From: Bacteroides muris (ex Afrizal et al. 2022)
Lineage (GTDB): Bacteria > Bacteroidota > Bacteroidia > Bacteroidales > Bacteroidaceae
DNA: 59,663 bases
Assembly: GCF_004793475.1 (NCBI RefSeq)
Contig: NZ_SRYZ01000024.1
Span: 1 to 59,663, forward strand
Direction of reading: 5' to 3'
Shown: in pieces, positions 18,092-27,736 of the stretch
Numbering within the stretch: the first letter of the stretch is position 1
How the letters are laid out: each line of letters opens with the position of its first letter
The notes under the pieces: model-generated
Database searches by the model: none
What the model saw: the letters and a program-made list of their open reading frames with translations, nothing else
What the model was told of the DNA's origin: nothing
Translations under genes and position numbers: made by a program

Positions 18092-18478
18092 CTATTTATT
18101 TTGTATCGTATTCGAGTTTTGATTATAGGCCTTGGCTACACATTTCCATTCACCGCCAATTTTCAGCAGAAGCAGATAGTCCGTGAAATCAATACGATTC
18201 CCCCAGCCCTCTTCAAGAACACGAACAACTGCCAGTGTTTCTTCCACCGCCACCACATCAACACGTGCCTTAAATGCCTCACCTCCACTGACAGTGTCCA
18301 CGTTGTGGTAAAACTGTTCGATGGAACCGCGTTCCGGTTCTCCATCGAGAAAACCGAACAGCACAGCATCATCGGTAAATAACTCGCGTGCATATTTGCT
18401 ATTGCCTTCAGCCACGCTCTTTACAAACTTCATAGCAGCTGCTTGTACTGCTTCATATTCTTTAATAGAATCTCTCAT
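18092..18478 (-). CDS. NTF2-fold (SnoaL/lumazine-binding-like) protein
   Basis: This 128-residue protein of the NTF2-like fold fits the group often labelled putative lumazine-binding. The N-terminal helix (YEAVQAAAMKFVKSVAEG) and the strands with DAVLFGFLDGE and WGNRIDFTDYLLLLKIGGEWKCVAKAY are typical. I start at ATG 18478 because the longer reading overlaps the -7 box. Members are small-ligand binders or enzymes; the ligand is unknown. It heads a unit with the two broken reductases and is divergent from an HxlR regulator. Confidence 0.75.
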   Translation of the reverse strand: MRDSIKEYEAVQAAAMKFVKSVAEGNSKYARELFTDDAVLFGFLDGEPERGSIEQFYHNVDTVSGGEAFKARVDVVAVEETLAVVRVLEEGWGNRIDFTDYLLLLKIGGEWKCVAKAYNQNSNTIQNK

Positions 18479-18508
18479 AATGCTTTTATTGTTTTTATTA
18501 ATCGTCTG

Positions 18509-18539
18509 CAAAGTTACAGGGTAATGCTGGTACAGACAA
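18509..18539 (-). promoter_or_regulatory. Promoter of the NTF2-fold gene
   Basis: Minus strand: TTG (18537-18539), a 20-bp spacer, TAACTTTG (18509-18516), 30 bp before the start codon. Confidence 0.7.
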
Positions 18540-18540
18540 G

Positions 18541-18575
18541 TACCGAAAAATTATTCATATACTGAAAAATTATTC
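18541..18575. repeat. Direct repeat in the HxlR divergent intergenic region
   Basis: TACCGAAAAATTATTC (18541-18556) and TACTGAAAAATTATTC (18560-18575) are 16-bp near-identical copies with a 19-bp period. They lie between the two divergent promoters, next to the -33 of the minus-strand gene. I infer an operator for the adjacent HxlR regulator. Confidence 0.65.
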
Positions 18576-18604
18576 GGTGTACCATTCATTCGGAATGTTA
18601 TCCG

Positions 18605-18612
18605 TATCTTTG
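18605..18612 (+). promoter_or_regulatory. -7 box of the HxlR gene
   Basis: TATCTTTG lies 21 bp before the HxlR start codon. The -33 region has only TTCGG at a suitable distance. Confidence 0.6.
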
Positions 18613-18633
18613 TCCTCGTAAATAGGAACAATT

Positions 18634-18984
18634 ATGTACGAAAGAAAAATACCTGTCGATTTGAGTTGCCCGCTTCGGCTGACAATGAGCCTGATAGATT
18701 CTAAGTGGAAGTCTTGCATACTGGACGAACTTCGCAATGCAGCTATGCGTCCGAGCGAATTACACAAGGCTTTACCTGAAGCCACACCACGTGTACTCGA
18801 TTTACAACTAAAAGAACTGGTGGATGATGGCCTTGTAGGTAAAACCATCTACCCTGAGCTTCCACCACGCTCGGAATATTCCATTACAGAACTCGGGCAA
18901 TCACTATTGCCAATCCTTGATGCCATGATTACATGGGGAGAAGCAAATCGGGATTTATTCGTCAGAAAATATGGCCAGGAATGA
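18634..18984 (+). CDS. HxlR-family winged-helix regulator
   Basis: This 116-residue DNA-binding protein belongs to the HxlR/MarR-like winged-helix family, whose members often sense electrophiles or redox state. The signatures are CPLRLTMSLIDSKWKSCIL at the start (with the family Cys), the recognition helix region ATPRVLDLQLKELVDDGLV, and RSEYSITELGQSLLPIL for the wing. It is divergent from the NTF2-fold and reductase unit, an arrangement in which HxlR proteins commonly regulate the oxidoreductase. Since both reductases here are broken, the remaining target would be the NTF2-fold gene. Confidence 0.9.
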   Translation: MYERKIPVDLSCPLRLTMSLIDSKWKSCILDELRNAAMRPSELHKALPEATPRVLDLQLKELVDDGLVGKTIYPELPPRSEYSITELGQSLLPILDAMITWGEANRDLFVRKYGQE

Positions 18985-19229
18985 AATCTACAGCCGAACT
19001 GTGTTAATTTGTCGGTAGCATACAGGTGTGCAGCCAGTTCAATCAGTGCCACGTGTTAAAGATCACACTTCAGCAGGTAATGATTTGAAAACCTGACGGC
19101 TTCATACATCCGCTTTTCTTTGCATTATCCCGTTTTTTCGTATGTCCTATTTTGTCCTCGCAAACGCCTTATTAACAGGCGTTACAAAGAGTTTTCCACC
19201 TTTTATTAGCCTTTTCCAGAGATTTTCAG

Positions 19230-19237
19230 TAAGTTTG
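19230..19237 (+). promoter_or_regulatory. -7-like box immediately before the DUF4105 gene
   Basis: TAAGTTTG fits the -7 consensus but ends only 4 bp before the ATG at 19242. If used, the mRNA would be leaderless or nearly so. No -33 TTG is present, so it may be chance. Confidence 0.35.
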
Positions 19238-19241
19238 CGGC

Positions 19242-20462
19242 ATGAAACGAAGCCTGCTTATACATATATATATAGTAATCTTTTTTTTCTACCTGCCTGC
19301 GGCGAATGCCCAGGTGGCGCAACAGCAAAAGACAGCCACAACAGACTCCATACGCGTCAGCCTACTGACTTGTGCTGCAGGAGGAGAAATTTATTCCCTG
19401 TTCGGACACACCGCCATACGGTACGAGAATTATACGCGTGGTATTGACGCCGTCTTCAATTACGGCATGTTCAACTTCAATGCCCCTAACTTCATCCTTC
19501 GTTTTGCCTTGGGAGAAACGGATTATCAACTAGGAGTGACCGGCTATGGACATTTCGCCGCCGAATACAACTATCTGGGACGCGACGTCTGGCAACAGAC
19601 ACTCAACCTGACGCAGGAAGAGAAAGAACGCCTGGCGGCACTGCTGAAAGAGAATTATCGCCCTGAAAACCGGGTGTACCGCTACAACTTCTTCTACGAC
19701 AATTGCGCCACTCGCCCGCGAGACCTGATAGAGCGTGCCATCAACGGCACCCTGCACTATGCCGACAACATGACCGACTGCAATACGGGGCTCTCCTTCA
19801 GAGATTTGCTGCACGCATACAGCGAAGGGCATCCGTGGTCGCGCTTCGGCATGGACTTGTGCATGGGCAGCAAGGCAGACGAGCCCATCAGCAAACGGCT
19901 GGCCATGTTTGTCCCCTTCTACCTGCAAGCGTATTTCAACAAAGCACAGATTGCAGACAAAAAGGGGCAAAAAAGACCCTTGGTGACCCGGGAAGAGAGA
20001 ATCGTAGTGACGGGAAAAACGCCTGCCGATTTCGTCAGCGAAGACATCACCCCCATGCAGGCAGCTTCATTATTACTGGTACTCACAGCAGGCATCAGCC
20101 TCTATGGCATACGAAGAGGAAAAACATTTTGGGGAACAGACCTTGTACTTTTCCTTGCGGCAGGAGTAGCCGGATGCATATTGGCCTTCCTAGTACTGTG
20201 TTCACAGCACCCGGCAGTAAGCCCCAACTACCTGCTGTTTGTGTTCCATCCGCTCCACCTGTTCTGCCTTCCATGGATGCTATATAGGGTGCGGAAAAGG
20301 AAGTCAAGCCGCTATATGCTGGCCAATTTTATTATTTTAATACTTTTTATAGGGATTTGGGCAATAATTCCACAGAGAATTCCACCAGCAGTATTACCTT
20401 TGGCACTATGTTTGCTGATACGTTCTGCAAACCACCTCATTCTGACATACAAACGAAAATAA
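19242..20462 (+). CDS. DUF4105/Lnb-type membrane protein
   Basis: This 406-residue protein has a signal peptide, a periplasmic DUF4105 domain (about residues 35-250) and about four membrane segments near the C-terminus. The DUF4105 domain, now called the Lnb N-terminal domain, includes LFGHTAIRYEN, the FNYGMFNF segment and the conserved YNFFYDNCATRPRDL with its Cys. The His and Cys fit a papain-like active site. Lnb proteins transfer an acyl chain to the N-terminal Cys of lipoproteins, and I recall a Bacteroides member reported with that role. It overlaps the next gene by 1 bp. Confidence 0.8.
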   Translation: MKRSLLIHIYIVIFFFYLPAANAQVAQQQKTATTDSIRVSLLTCAAGGEIYSLFGHTAIRYENYTRGIDAVFNYGMFNFNAPNFILRFALGETDYQLGVTGYGHFAAEYNYLGRDVWQQTLNLTQEEKERLAALLKENYRPENRVYRYNFFYDNCATRPRDLIERAINGTLHYADNMTDCNTGLSFRDLLHAYSEGHPWSRFGMDLCMGSKADEPISKRLAMFVPFYLQAYFNKAQIADKKGQKRPLVTREERIVVTGKTPADFVSEDITPMQAASLLLVLTAGISLYGIRRGKTFWGTDLVLFLAAGVAGCILAFLVLCSQHPAVSPNYLLFVFHPLHLFCLPWMLYRVRKRKSSRYMLANFIILILFIGIWAIIPQRIPPAVLPLALCLLIRSANHLILTYKRK

Positions 20463-22030
20463 TGAAAAAAGGACTGATAACTTCCATACTCGCACTTACA
20501 TTCAGCAGTATACAAGCCCAACCGTTGCCCGCTTCCCCAAAGCTGGTGGTGGCGCTGACCATTGACCAGTTGCGCACAGACTATATGGAAGCATTCTCGT
20601 CCTTATACGGAGAAAAGGGATTCAAGCGCTTACTGCGTGAAGGTAAAGTATTCCGCCAAGCAGAATTTCCCTTCTGCGGAACAGACCGGGCTTCGGCTAT
20701 TGCCGCCATCTTCACCGGAACAACACCGTCTATGAACGGCATCATTGCAGAACAGTGGCTGGATGCAGGTACGTTGCGCCCCATAAACTGCGTAGAAGAC
20801 CCCAACTTCATGGGCAACTATACCGACGAAAGCACTTCCCCCTCCCAATTACTGACCTCCACCATTGCCGACGAGCTGAAAGTAGCCACCCGCAACAAAG
20901 GCTTGGTCTATGCCATCGCACCTTTCCGCGATGCCGCCATATTGGGTGCAGGACACGCGGGAAACGGAGCTTTCTGGCTTAATAACAATACTGGAAAATG
21001 GTGTAGTACAACCTACTATAACGAGTTTCCGTGGTGGCTGAGTCAATACAACGACCGGAAATCTCCCGACTACCGTATCAAGGATATGGTATGGACACCC
21101 GCACTTCCCTTTACCAGCTATACATTTCTGCCCGAATGGCGCAACGAGCCCTTCAAATACAAACTGGACGGTGAACGCACAAATAAGTTCCGCCGTCTGA
21201 TTACCAGCCCTTTCATCAACGAGGAAATCAACCTGCTGACCGAAGAGCTGCTGAACAAGAGTACCATCGGACAAGATGACGTGCCCGACCTGCTATCTCT
21301 GACCTATTATGCTGGAAATTATAACCATCGTAGTACGCAGGAGTGTGCCATGGAAATGCAAGACACCTACGTACGACTGGACCGTAGCATAGCTTCCTTA
21401 TTAGAACTCATAGAACGTAGAATCGGGCTCCATAACGTACTTTTCTGCATCACCTCTACCGGCTATGCCGACCCGGAAGCCGCCGATCCGGGCACATACC
21501 GGATACCAGGCGGAGAATTCCACCTGAACCGCTGTGCCGCCCTACTGAACATGTACCTCATGGCATCCTATGGCGAGGGACAATATGTGGAAGCCTATTA
21601 TAACCAACAAATCTATCTCAACCATAAACTCATTGAGAACAAGCAGTTGAGCCTGACTGAAATTCAAGAAAAGTCCGCTGAATTTCTGGTGCAGTTCAGT
21701 GGCGTGAGCGAAGTATATTCAGCCCATCGCCTGCTGCTGGGTCCCTGGTCGCCGCAAATAGAACGCATACGCAATGGATTTCATCGCAAGCGTTCCGGTG
21801 ACTTGCTTATTGAAATACTCCCTGGCTGGACTGTCATGCAGGAAAATAGTACCGATAACCGTGTAGTACGTACAGCTGATATTCCTGCTCCCCTTATTTT
21901 GTTGGGAGGTGGAATGAAGGCTGAAACCATCCGTATACCTATAAGCATTGACTGCATTGCCCCTACCCTAGCAAGTGTGATGCGCATCCGTGCCCCTAAT
22001 GGAAGCACGGCATCCCCCCTTGACTTTTGA
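20462..22030 (+). CDS. Alkaline-phosphatase-superfamily protein with altered metal sites
   Basis: This 522-residue exported protein (signal peptide MKKG to AQ) resembles PafA-type phosphatases and nucleotide pyrophosphatases. The opening KLVVALTIDQLRTDYM keeps the first metal-ligand Asp, and IFTGTTPSMNGI matches the loop after the nucleophile. Where relatives have a His-containing sequence before this loop and a DHG-type motif later, this protein has GTDRASA and STGYADPE. It may therefore be inactive or use other residues. It starts 1 bp inside the Lnb-like gene, so the two are translated together. Confidence 0.75.
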   Translation: MKKGLITSILALTFSSIQAQPLPASPKLVVALTIDQLRTDYMEAFSSLYGEKGFKRLLREGKVFRQAEFPFCGTDRASAIAAIFTGTTPSMNGIIAEQWLDAGTLRPINCVEDPNFMGNYTDESTSPSQLLTSTIADELKVATRNKGLVYAIAPFRDAAILGAGHAGNGAFWLNNNTGKWCSTTYYNEFPWWLSQYNDRKSPDYRIKDMVWTPALPFTSYTFLPEWRNEPFKYKLDGERTNKFRRLITSPFINEEINLLTEELLNKSTIGQDDVPDLLSLTYYAGNYNHRSTQECAMEMQDTYVRLDRSIASLLELIERRIGLHNVLFCITSTGYADPEAADPGTYRIPGGEFHLNRCAALLNMYLMASYGEGQYVEAYYNQQIYLNHKLIENKQLSLTEIQEKSAEFLVQFSGVSEVYSAHRLLLGPWSPQIERIRNGFHRKRSGDLLIEILPGWTVMQENSTDNRVVRTADIPAPLILLGGGMKAETIRIPISIDCIAPTLASVMRIRAPNGSTASPLDF

Positions 22031-22076
22031 TTCTAAAATAATCCGTGCAAATCTGGGTAATCTGTATAGAAATCAG

Positions 22077-22084
22077 TAACTTTG
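22077..22084 (+). promoter_or_regulatory. -7 box of secA
   Basis: TAACTTTG lies 42 bp before the secA start codon. No TTTG is seen at the ideal -33. Confidence 0.55.
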
Positions 22085-22126
22085 CACGCTCAACTAACTC
22101 AGTAATAATAATAAAATAAATATATA

Positions 22127-25100
22127 ATGGGATTTAATGAATTTTTAAGCTCGATTTTCGGCAACAAATCCACACGCGACATGAAGGAAATACAACCGTG
22201 GGTGGAGAAAATCAAAGCCGCTTACCCGGAAGTAGCCAAACTCGACAACGACGCCTTACGCGCCAAGACAGAAGAACTGAAAGCCTACATCCACGATTCG
22301 GCAACCGAACAACGCGCCAAAGTAGAAGAACTGAAAGCCAGCGTTGAAGATACCGAACTGGAAAAACGCGAAGACCTCTTCAACCAGATCGACAAAATCG
22401 AAAAAGAAATATTGGAGATTTATGAAAAAGCGCTGGACGAAGTATTACCTACAGCTTTCTCCATCGTAAAAGAAACGGCCAAACGCTTCTCTGAAAACGA
22501 AGAAGTAGTGGTTACAGCCAACGACTTCGACCGCCAACTGGCTGCCACCAAAGACTTTGTACGCATCGAAGACGATAAAGCCATCTACCGGAACCATTGG
22601 ATAGCAGGTGGTAACGATACCATATGGAACATGGTACATTATGATGTACAGTTGTTCGGTGGTGTGGTTCTGCATAAAGGCAAGATTGCCGAAATGGCAA
22701 CCGGTGAAGGTAAGACATTGGTAGCTACCCTGCCGGTGTTCCTCAATGCCCTGACCGGTAACGGTGTGCATGTGGTAACAGTGAACGACTATCTGGCAAA
22801 ACGTGACTCCGAATGGATGGGTCCCCTTTACATGTTCCACGGTTTGAGTGTAGATTGCATAGACAAGCACCAGCCCAACTCCGATGCCCGCCGCAAAGCT
22901 TATCTGGCAGACATCACGTTCGGTACAAACAATGAATTCGGTTTCGACTACCTGCGTGATAACATGGCCATCAGCCCCAAAGACCTAGTACAGCGCCAGC
23001 ATAATTATGCCATTGTCGATGAGGTGGACTCAGTATTGATTGATGATGCCCGTACTCCGCTGATTATCTCCGGACCGGTGCCCAAAGGCGACGACCAACT
23101 CTTCGAACAGCTCCGCCCGCAAGTAGAACGCCTGGTAGAAGCCCAGAAAAGACTGGCTACCCAATACCTGGCCGATGCCAAGCGCCTGATTGCATCGAAC
23201 GACAAGAAAGACCAGGAAGAAGGCTTCCTCGCCTTGTATCGCAGCCACAAGTGCCTGCCCAAAAACAAGGCACTCATCAAGTTTCTCAGCGAACAGGGCA
23301 TCAAAGCCGGTATGCTGAAGACCGAGGAAATCTACATGGAGCAGAACAACAAACGCATGCACGAGGTGACCGACCCGCTGTACTTCGTTATCGAAGAGAA
23401 AATGAACAGCGTGGATTTGACGGACAAGGGTGTGGACTTGATCAGCGGCAATGTAGAAGACCCCACCTTCTTCGTACTTCCTGACATCACTGCCCAACTC
23501 TCTGCGTTGGAAAACGAAACAGACCTTACAGACGAACAACGCCTTGCAAAGAAAGATGCCCTGATGACCAACTATGCCATTAAGAGCGAGCGTGTACACA
23601 CCATCAACCAGCTGCTGAAGGCATACACCATGTTCGAGAAAGATGACGAATATGTGGTAATCGACGGTCAGGTGAAGATTGTGGATGAGCAGACGGGACG
23701 TATCATGGAAGGACGCCGCTACTCCGACGGCCTGCACCAAGCCATCGAAGCCAAGGAAGGCGTGAAGGTAGAAGCTGCCACGCAGACTTTTGCTACCATT
23801 ACGTTGCAGAACTACTTCCGTATGTACCACAAGCTGTCCGGTATGACCGGTACGGCAGAAACAGAAGCCGGCGAGTTGTGGGACATCTACAAACTGGACG
23901 TAGTGGTTATCCCGACCAACCGCCCCATTGCCCGTAACGACATGAACGACCGCGTTTACAAGACAAAACGCGAAAAATACAAAGCTGTCATCGAAGAAAT
24001 AGAGAAAATGGTAGAAGCAGGACGCCCCGTACTGGTGGGTACCACTTCCGTTGAAATATCCGAAATGCTGAGCAAGATGCTTACCATGCGTAAAATTGAG
24101 CACAGTGTCTTGAATGCCAAGCTGCATCAGAAAGAAGCGGACATTGTGGCTACCGCGGGTCTGAAATGTGCCGTAACTATTGCTACCAATATGGCCGGTC
24201 GTGGTACCGATATCAAGCTGAGTCCGGAAGTGAAGGCTGCAGGCGGTCTTGCCATCATCGGTACCGAACGCCACGAATCACGCCGTGTAGACCGTCAGTT
24301 GCGCGGCCGTGCCGGACGCCAAGGTGACCCGGGCTCTTCCGTATTCTTCATATCCTTGGAAGATGACCTAATGCGTTTGTTCTCCAGCGACCGCATTGCC
24401 AGTGTGATGGACAAACTGGGATTCAAGGAAGGGGAAATGATTGAACACGGCATGATTTCCAAATCCATTGAGCGTGCGCAAAAGAAAGTGGAAGAAAACA
24501 ACTTCGGCATCCGTAAACGCCTGTTGGAATATGACGACGTGATGAATAAACAACGTACAGTAGTGTACACCAAACGCCGCCACGCTTTGATGGGCGAACG
24601 TATCGGTATGGATATCGTGAACATGATTTGGGACCGTTGTGCCAACGCCGTCGAAGCGCCCGACTACGAAAACTGCAAGATGGATGTACTCCAGACGCTT
24701 GCCATGGAAGTACCTTTCACCGAAGAGGAATTCCGTAATGAGAAGAAAGAAAAACTGGCAGACAGAACTTTTGACGCTGCCATGGAACTCTTCAAACGCA
24801 AGACAGAACGTATGGCACAGATAGCCTATCCGGTCATCAAGCAAGTATACGAAACGCAGGGATACATGTACGAAAACATACTTATCCCTATCACAGACGG
24901 AAAACGTATGTACAACATCTCCTGCAATCTGAAGAAAGCTTATGAGACAGAATGTAAGGAGGTGGTGAAGTCATTCGAGAAATCCATCTTGCTGCACGTC
25001 ATCGACGAAGCATGGAAAGAAAACCTGCGTGAACTGGACGAGCTGAAACACTCCGTGCAGAATGCAAGTTACGAACAGAAAGACCCGCTGCTGATTTACA

Positions 25101-25462
25101 AGCTGGAATCTGTGAACTTGTTTGATGCCATGGTGAATAAGATTAATAATCAGACTATTTCTATCTTGATGCGTGGACAAATCCCGGTACAGGAGGCTCC
25201 GGCTGAAGCCCCTGAGGCTCCCCAGGCTCCCCGCCAGGTAGAGGTGCGCCAGGCTGCTCCGGAACAACGTCAGGATATGAGCAAGTATCGCGAACAGAAG
25301 GTTGATTTGAACGACCCGAACCAGCAGGCCGCTGCGGCACAAGATACGCGCGAACAACCAAGACGCGAACCTATCCGTGCCGAAAAGACCGTAGGGCGCA
25401 ATGACCCTTGTCCTTGCGGAAGCGGTAAGAAATACAAAAATTGCCACGGAAGGAATGCGTAA
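22127..25462 (+). CDS. secA: Preprotein translocase ATPase SecA
   Basis: SecA is the cytosolic motor that pushes preproteins through SecYEG. The protein has 1111 residues, longer than the 900 or so of E. coli, because of an insertion after the [16 protein letters not shown] (Walker B/DEAD) region, typical of Bacteroidetes. Motifs in order: MATGEGKT (Walker A), the DEVDSV region, [19 protein letters not shown], and the C-terminal zinc-binding [14 protein letters not shown], which contacts SecB or the ribosome. A Pro/Ala/Gln-rich linker precedes the zinc tail. It has its own -7 box and a strong terminator. Confidence 0.97.
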   Translation: MGFNEFLSSIFGNKSTRDMKEIQPWVEKIKAAYPEVAKLDNDALRAKTEELKAYIHDSATEQRAKVEELKASVEDTELEKREDLFNQIDKIEKEILEIYEKALDEVLPTAFSIVKETAKRFSENEEVVVTANDFDRQLAATKDFVRIEDDKAIYRNHWIAGGNDTIWNMVHYDVQLFGGVVLHKGKIAEMATGEGKTLVATLPVFLNALTGNGVHVVTVNDYLAKRDSEWMGPLYMFHGLSVDCIDKHQPNSDARRKAYLADITFGTNNEFGFDYLRDNMAISPKDLVQRQHNYAIVDEVDSVLIDDARTPLIISGPVPKGDDQLFEQLRPQVERLVEAQKRLATQYLADAKRLIASNDKKDQEEGFLALYRSHKCLPKNKALIKFLSEQGIKAGMLKTEEIYMEQNNKRMHEVTDPLYFVIEEKMNSVDLTDKGVDLISGNVEDPTFFVLPDITAQLSALENETDLTDEQRLAKKDALMTNYAIKSERVHTINQLLKAYTMFEKDDEYVVIDGQVKIVDEQTGRIMEGRRYSDGLHQAIEAKEGVKVEAATQTFATITLQNYFRMYHKLSGMTGTAETEAGELWDIYKLDVVVIPTNRPIARNDMNDRVYKTKREKYKAVIEEIEKMVEAGRPVLVGTTSVEISEMLSKMLTMRKIEHSVLNAKLHQKEADIVATAGLKCAVTIATNMAGRGTDIKLSPEVKAAGGLAIIGTERHESRRVDRQLRGRAGRQGDPGSSVFFISLEDDLMRLFSSDRIASVMDKLGFKEGEMIEHGMISKSIERAQKKVEENNFGIRKRLLEYDDVMNKQRTVVYTKRRHALMGERIGMDIVNMIWDRCANAVEAPDYENCKMDVLQTLAMEVPFTEEEFRNEKKEKLADRTFDAAMELFKRKTERMAQIAYPVIKQVYETQGYMYENILIPITDGKRMYNISCNLKKAYETECKEVVKSFEKSILLHVIDEAWKENLRELDELKHSVQNASYEQKDPLLIYKLESVNLFDAMVNKINNQTISILMRGQIPVQEAPAEAPEAPQAPRQVEVRQAAPEQRQDMSKYREQKVDLNDPNQQAAAAQDTREQPRREPIRAEKTVGRNDPCPCGSGKKYKNCHGRNA

Positions 25463-25494
25463 GCCAAAGCAATAAAGCTATAAAATGATAAGAC

Positions 25495-25548
25495 GATAGG
25501 GTGATAAGATGATACCGGCAGGTATCTTTTATCACCCTATCACTTTTT
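25495..25548 (+). terminator. Terminator of secA
   Basis: A perfect 13-bp stem (GATAGGGTGATAA, 25495-25507, with 25529-25541) encloses a second hairpin (GATACC/GGTATC) and is followed by ACTTTTTCT. Confidence 0.85.
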
Positions 25549-25585
25549 CTCCCACCACATTATCACATTTTTTATTCATTCCAAC

Positions 25586-25616
25586 TTTTGAATATTCAGC
25601 TAAAAGAGTACTTTTG
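25586..25616 (+). promoter_or_regulatory. Promoter of the DUF6340-like lipoprotein gene
   Basis: TTTTG (25586-25590), an 18-bp spacer, then TACTTTTG (25609-25616), 24 bp before the ATG at 25641. Confidence 0.65.
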
Positions 25617-25640
25617 CTCCAAAGAATAAAACCAAAGACC

Positions 25641-26741
25641 ATGACCAAATATCACTATTGCCTGTTATTAATGGGGGGGCTGTTGTTAGGCGGCTGCCAG
25701 AGTGTAGAACAACTATCCATTGATTACATGCTTCCGGCAGAAGTTAGTTTCCCGGCAACCCTAAAACGTGTGGCCGTTGTCAACAACATGCCGGATATAC
25801 CGGACAACAAACTCATCGTCAGTGAGGAAGAACAGAAAAAAAGCAAGAACGAGCTGGCACGTCTCACCAACTACTACAATGGAGATGCCGTCATAACCAC
25901 CGAAGCCCTTGCAGAATCCCTTGCTAATGAAAATTATTTCAAGGAAGTAGTGATATGCGACTCTGCCTTACGGAGCAAAGACATTAATCCTCGCGAAAGC
26001 ACATTATCAAGGAATGAGGTACTGGAACTTACACAGAATTTGGACGTGGATTTTCTGATAGCCCTGGAGAACATACAAATACGTTCCAGTCGCAAAACAA
26101 GCTATATGCCCGGCTGGGGTGTATTTCTTGGTACGGTAGACGTAAAGGTATATCCTACCGTCAGAATATATCTGCCTAACCGCAAAGGTCCTATGGTAAC
26201 TGTCAACAGTAATGACAGCATTTTCTGGGAAGAGACAGGAAACAGTGAAATGTCAGCACGTTCTCGTCTCATTAGCGAAGAAGATATGGTAAAACAAGCG
26301 TCTGAATTTGCAGGAACCGTTCCGGTCAAACATCTGCTACCCTATTGGAAAACCGCTAACCGCTATCTTTTCAGTGGTGGTTCTGTCAATATGCGTGATG
26401 CAGCCATATATGCCAAAGAAGAAAACTGGGGTAAAGCCGTAGAACTCTGGCAGCAGACCTACGAAACAAAAAAAGGGAAGCAGAAAATGTATGCCGCCTA
26501 TAACGCGGCTTTGGGCTACGAAATGCAAGACAGCATAGATACCGCTTTGGAATGGGCATTGAAAGCGCAAACCCTTGCCCGCGAAAAAAGCAAAACAGTC
26601 CCCCAAAATACAAGTGAAATACATGATGGAGCCATTTCCTATTATATTTTCATCAGCATGTATGTAGACGAATTGAAGAATCGAAAAGAGGGAATGGCAC
26701 GCTTGAACATGCAAATGAACCGATTTGATGATGATTTTTAG
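25641..26741 (+). CDS. DUF6340-like lipoprotein with a TPR-like C-terminus
   Basis: This 366-residue predicted lipoprotein has a signal peptide ending in LLGGC (Cys about residue 21). I start it at ATG 25641, because the longer reading begins inside the secA terminator. The mature part starts SVEQLSIDYMLPAEVSFP, which I associate with DUF6340. The C-terminal third has TPR-like helices (NWGKAVELWQQTYE, AAYNAALGYEMQDSIDTALEWA). Seven G residues in a row (25673-25679) lie in the signal-peptide coding region. Function unknown. Confidence 0.7.
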   Translation: MTKYHYCLLLMGGLLLGGCQSVEQLSIDYMLPAEVSFPATLKRVAVVNNMPDIPDNKLIVSEEEQKKSKNELARLTNYYNGDAVITTEALAESLANENYFKEVVICDSALRSKDINPRESTLSRNEVLELTQNLDVDFLIALENIQIRSSRKTSYMPGWGVFLGTVDVKVYPTVRIYLPNRKGPMVTVNSNDSIFWEETGNSEMSARSRLISEEDMVKQASEFAGTVPVKHLLPYWKTANRYLFSGGSVNMRDAAIYAKEENWGKAVELWQQTYETKKGKQKMYAAYNAALGYEMQDSIDTALEWALKAQTLAREKSKTVPQNTSEIHDGAISYYIFISMYVDELKNRKEGMARLNMQMNRFDDDF

Positions 26742-26772
26742 TCAAATGATGCAGAGATAACCGTTTTTTTTA

Positions 26773-26780
26773 TACCTTTG
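26773..26780 (+). promoter_or_regulatory. -7 box of the gene at 26808
   Basis: TACCTTTG lies 27 bp before the start codon. The -33 is not evident. Confidence 0.55.
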
Positions 26781-26807
26781 AACAACAATTAAGAAAAGAA
26801 AGTTATT

Positions 26808-27254
26808 ATGAAACTCAGTCAATCGTCATTAGCACTTCTGGAAGAGACTCTTAAAAAAGCAATCGACAAGTACAATTGCGGTTGCAAACAGACTGTCGTT
26901 ACAGACATTCATCTGCAACCAAATCTGAATTCGGGCGCACTGTCTATCTTTGACGACGAGGATAAGGAACTTGCCAATACTTCCATTGAAGAATGGATGG
27001 CCTACGAGGGAAATGGTTTCTATGAAAATGTAGAGCGTATCCTGTCCTCATTGCTCAGTAACATGAAAAATGAAGGAAAATTTGACAAGCTGACGATTCT
27101 GAAACCATTCTCTTTTGTACTGGTGGATGACGATAGAGAAACAATCGCTGAGCTGCTGCTGATGGACGATGATACCTTATTGGTTAATGAGGAATTGCTG
27201 AAAGGATTGGATGAAGAACTGGATTCTTTTCTGAAAGAACTGCTGGAAAAATAA
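26808..27254 (+). CDS. Conserved small acidic protein, function unknown
   Basis: This 148-residue, strongly acidic cytosolic protein has no signal peptide and no membrane segment. It opens with a predicted helix (SSLALLEETLKKAIDKY), followed by a possible Cys pair (CGC). The middle is mixed, and the C-terminus is Leu/Glu-rich (EELLKGLDEELDSFLKELLEK), which could form a helical oligomer. I do not recognise the family beyond its look as a conserved Bacteroides hypothetical. It is monocistronic, with its own -7 box, and is the last intact gene before the decayed mobile zone. Confidence 0.7.
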   Translation: MKLSQSSLALLEETLKKAIDKYNCGCKQTVVTDIHLQPNLNSGALSIFDDEDKELANTSIEEWMAYEGNGFYENVERILSSLLSNMKNEGKFDKLTILKPFSFVLVDDDRETIAELLLMDDDTLLVNEELLKGLDEELDSFLKELLEK

Positions 27255-27299
27255 TATTCCGAACAATCAGCCTACAAGAAAAAGATAGCTTCTTATAAT

Positions 27300-27725
27300 A
27301 ATCGAGTAGGAGGAAAACAAAATTGTTTTCTTCCTACTTTCGTTTTCCGACGTCTCACACCACCGTACGTGCCATTCGGCATACGGCAGTTTCTATTTTG
27401 GACACCATTTGAGATAGCAGTCCATTAGGAACAGATATCCAGCCCTACACAACCTATCATTAGACATTACGGAGGTTACAAGTCGGCTTTTTGCCACACG
27501 CAAATCACTAAGACGAGTGTTTCCCCATTGATATGCCTGCCAACCAAGAACACCACATTTCTTTAGGTTTGCAACTCTGGTCCTGACAATTTTTTCATGA
27601 TTTCCAAATACACATGCGTATACCTCGCCTTAACTATTCGTCAGTTCAATACAAAGACGTTTTACAGTCAGGAGACACTCTCCCTCACATTACATAAAAG
27701 GAGTAGCCCAGGAACTTTACTCCTA
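27300..27725 (-). pseudogene. 3' remnant of a group II intron with its reverse-transcriptase gene
   Basis: Minus-strand frames give intron-encoded RT/maturase pieces in order. VGVKFLGYSFYVM comes first, then after a deletion RRGIRMCIWKS, then after a frameshift RVANLKKCGVLGWQAYQWGNTR. The last part runs from LRVAKSRLV to RAGYLFLMDCYLKW, ending at the stop 27393-27395. This is the thumb/maturase (GIIM) end. Just past the stop, 27361-27391 folds as a domain V hairpin (CCGTATGCCGAATGGCACGTACGG). A domain VI-like stretch follows, ending CTCCTACTCGAT near 27300. The 5' part of the intron is absent. Confidence 0.8.
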
Positions 27726-27736
27726 CTACATAAGAT

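Noticed and set aside
23030..24274. 414-codon minus-strand frame opposite secA
   Set aside because: Shadow of SecA; very His/Phe/Val-rich and without family features.
27300..27725. A complete, mobile group II intron
   Set aside because: Only the 3' end with damaged RT pieces is present; no 5' boundary and no intact frame.
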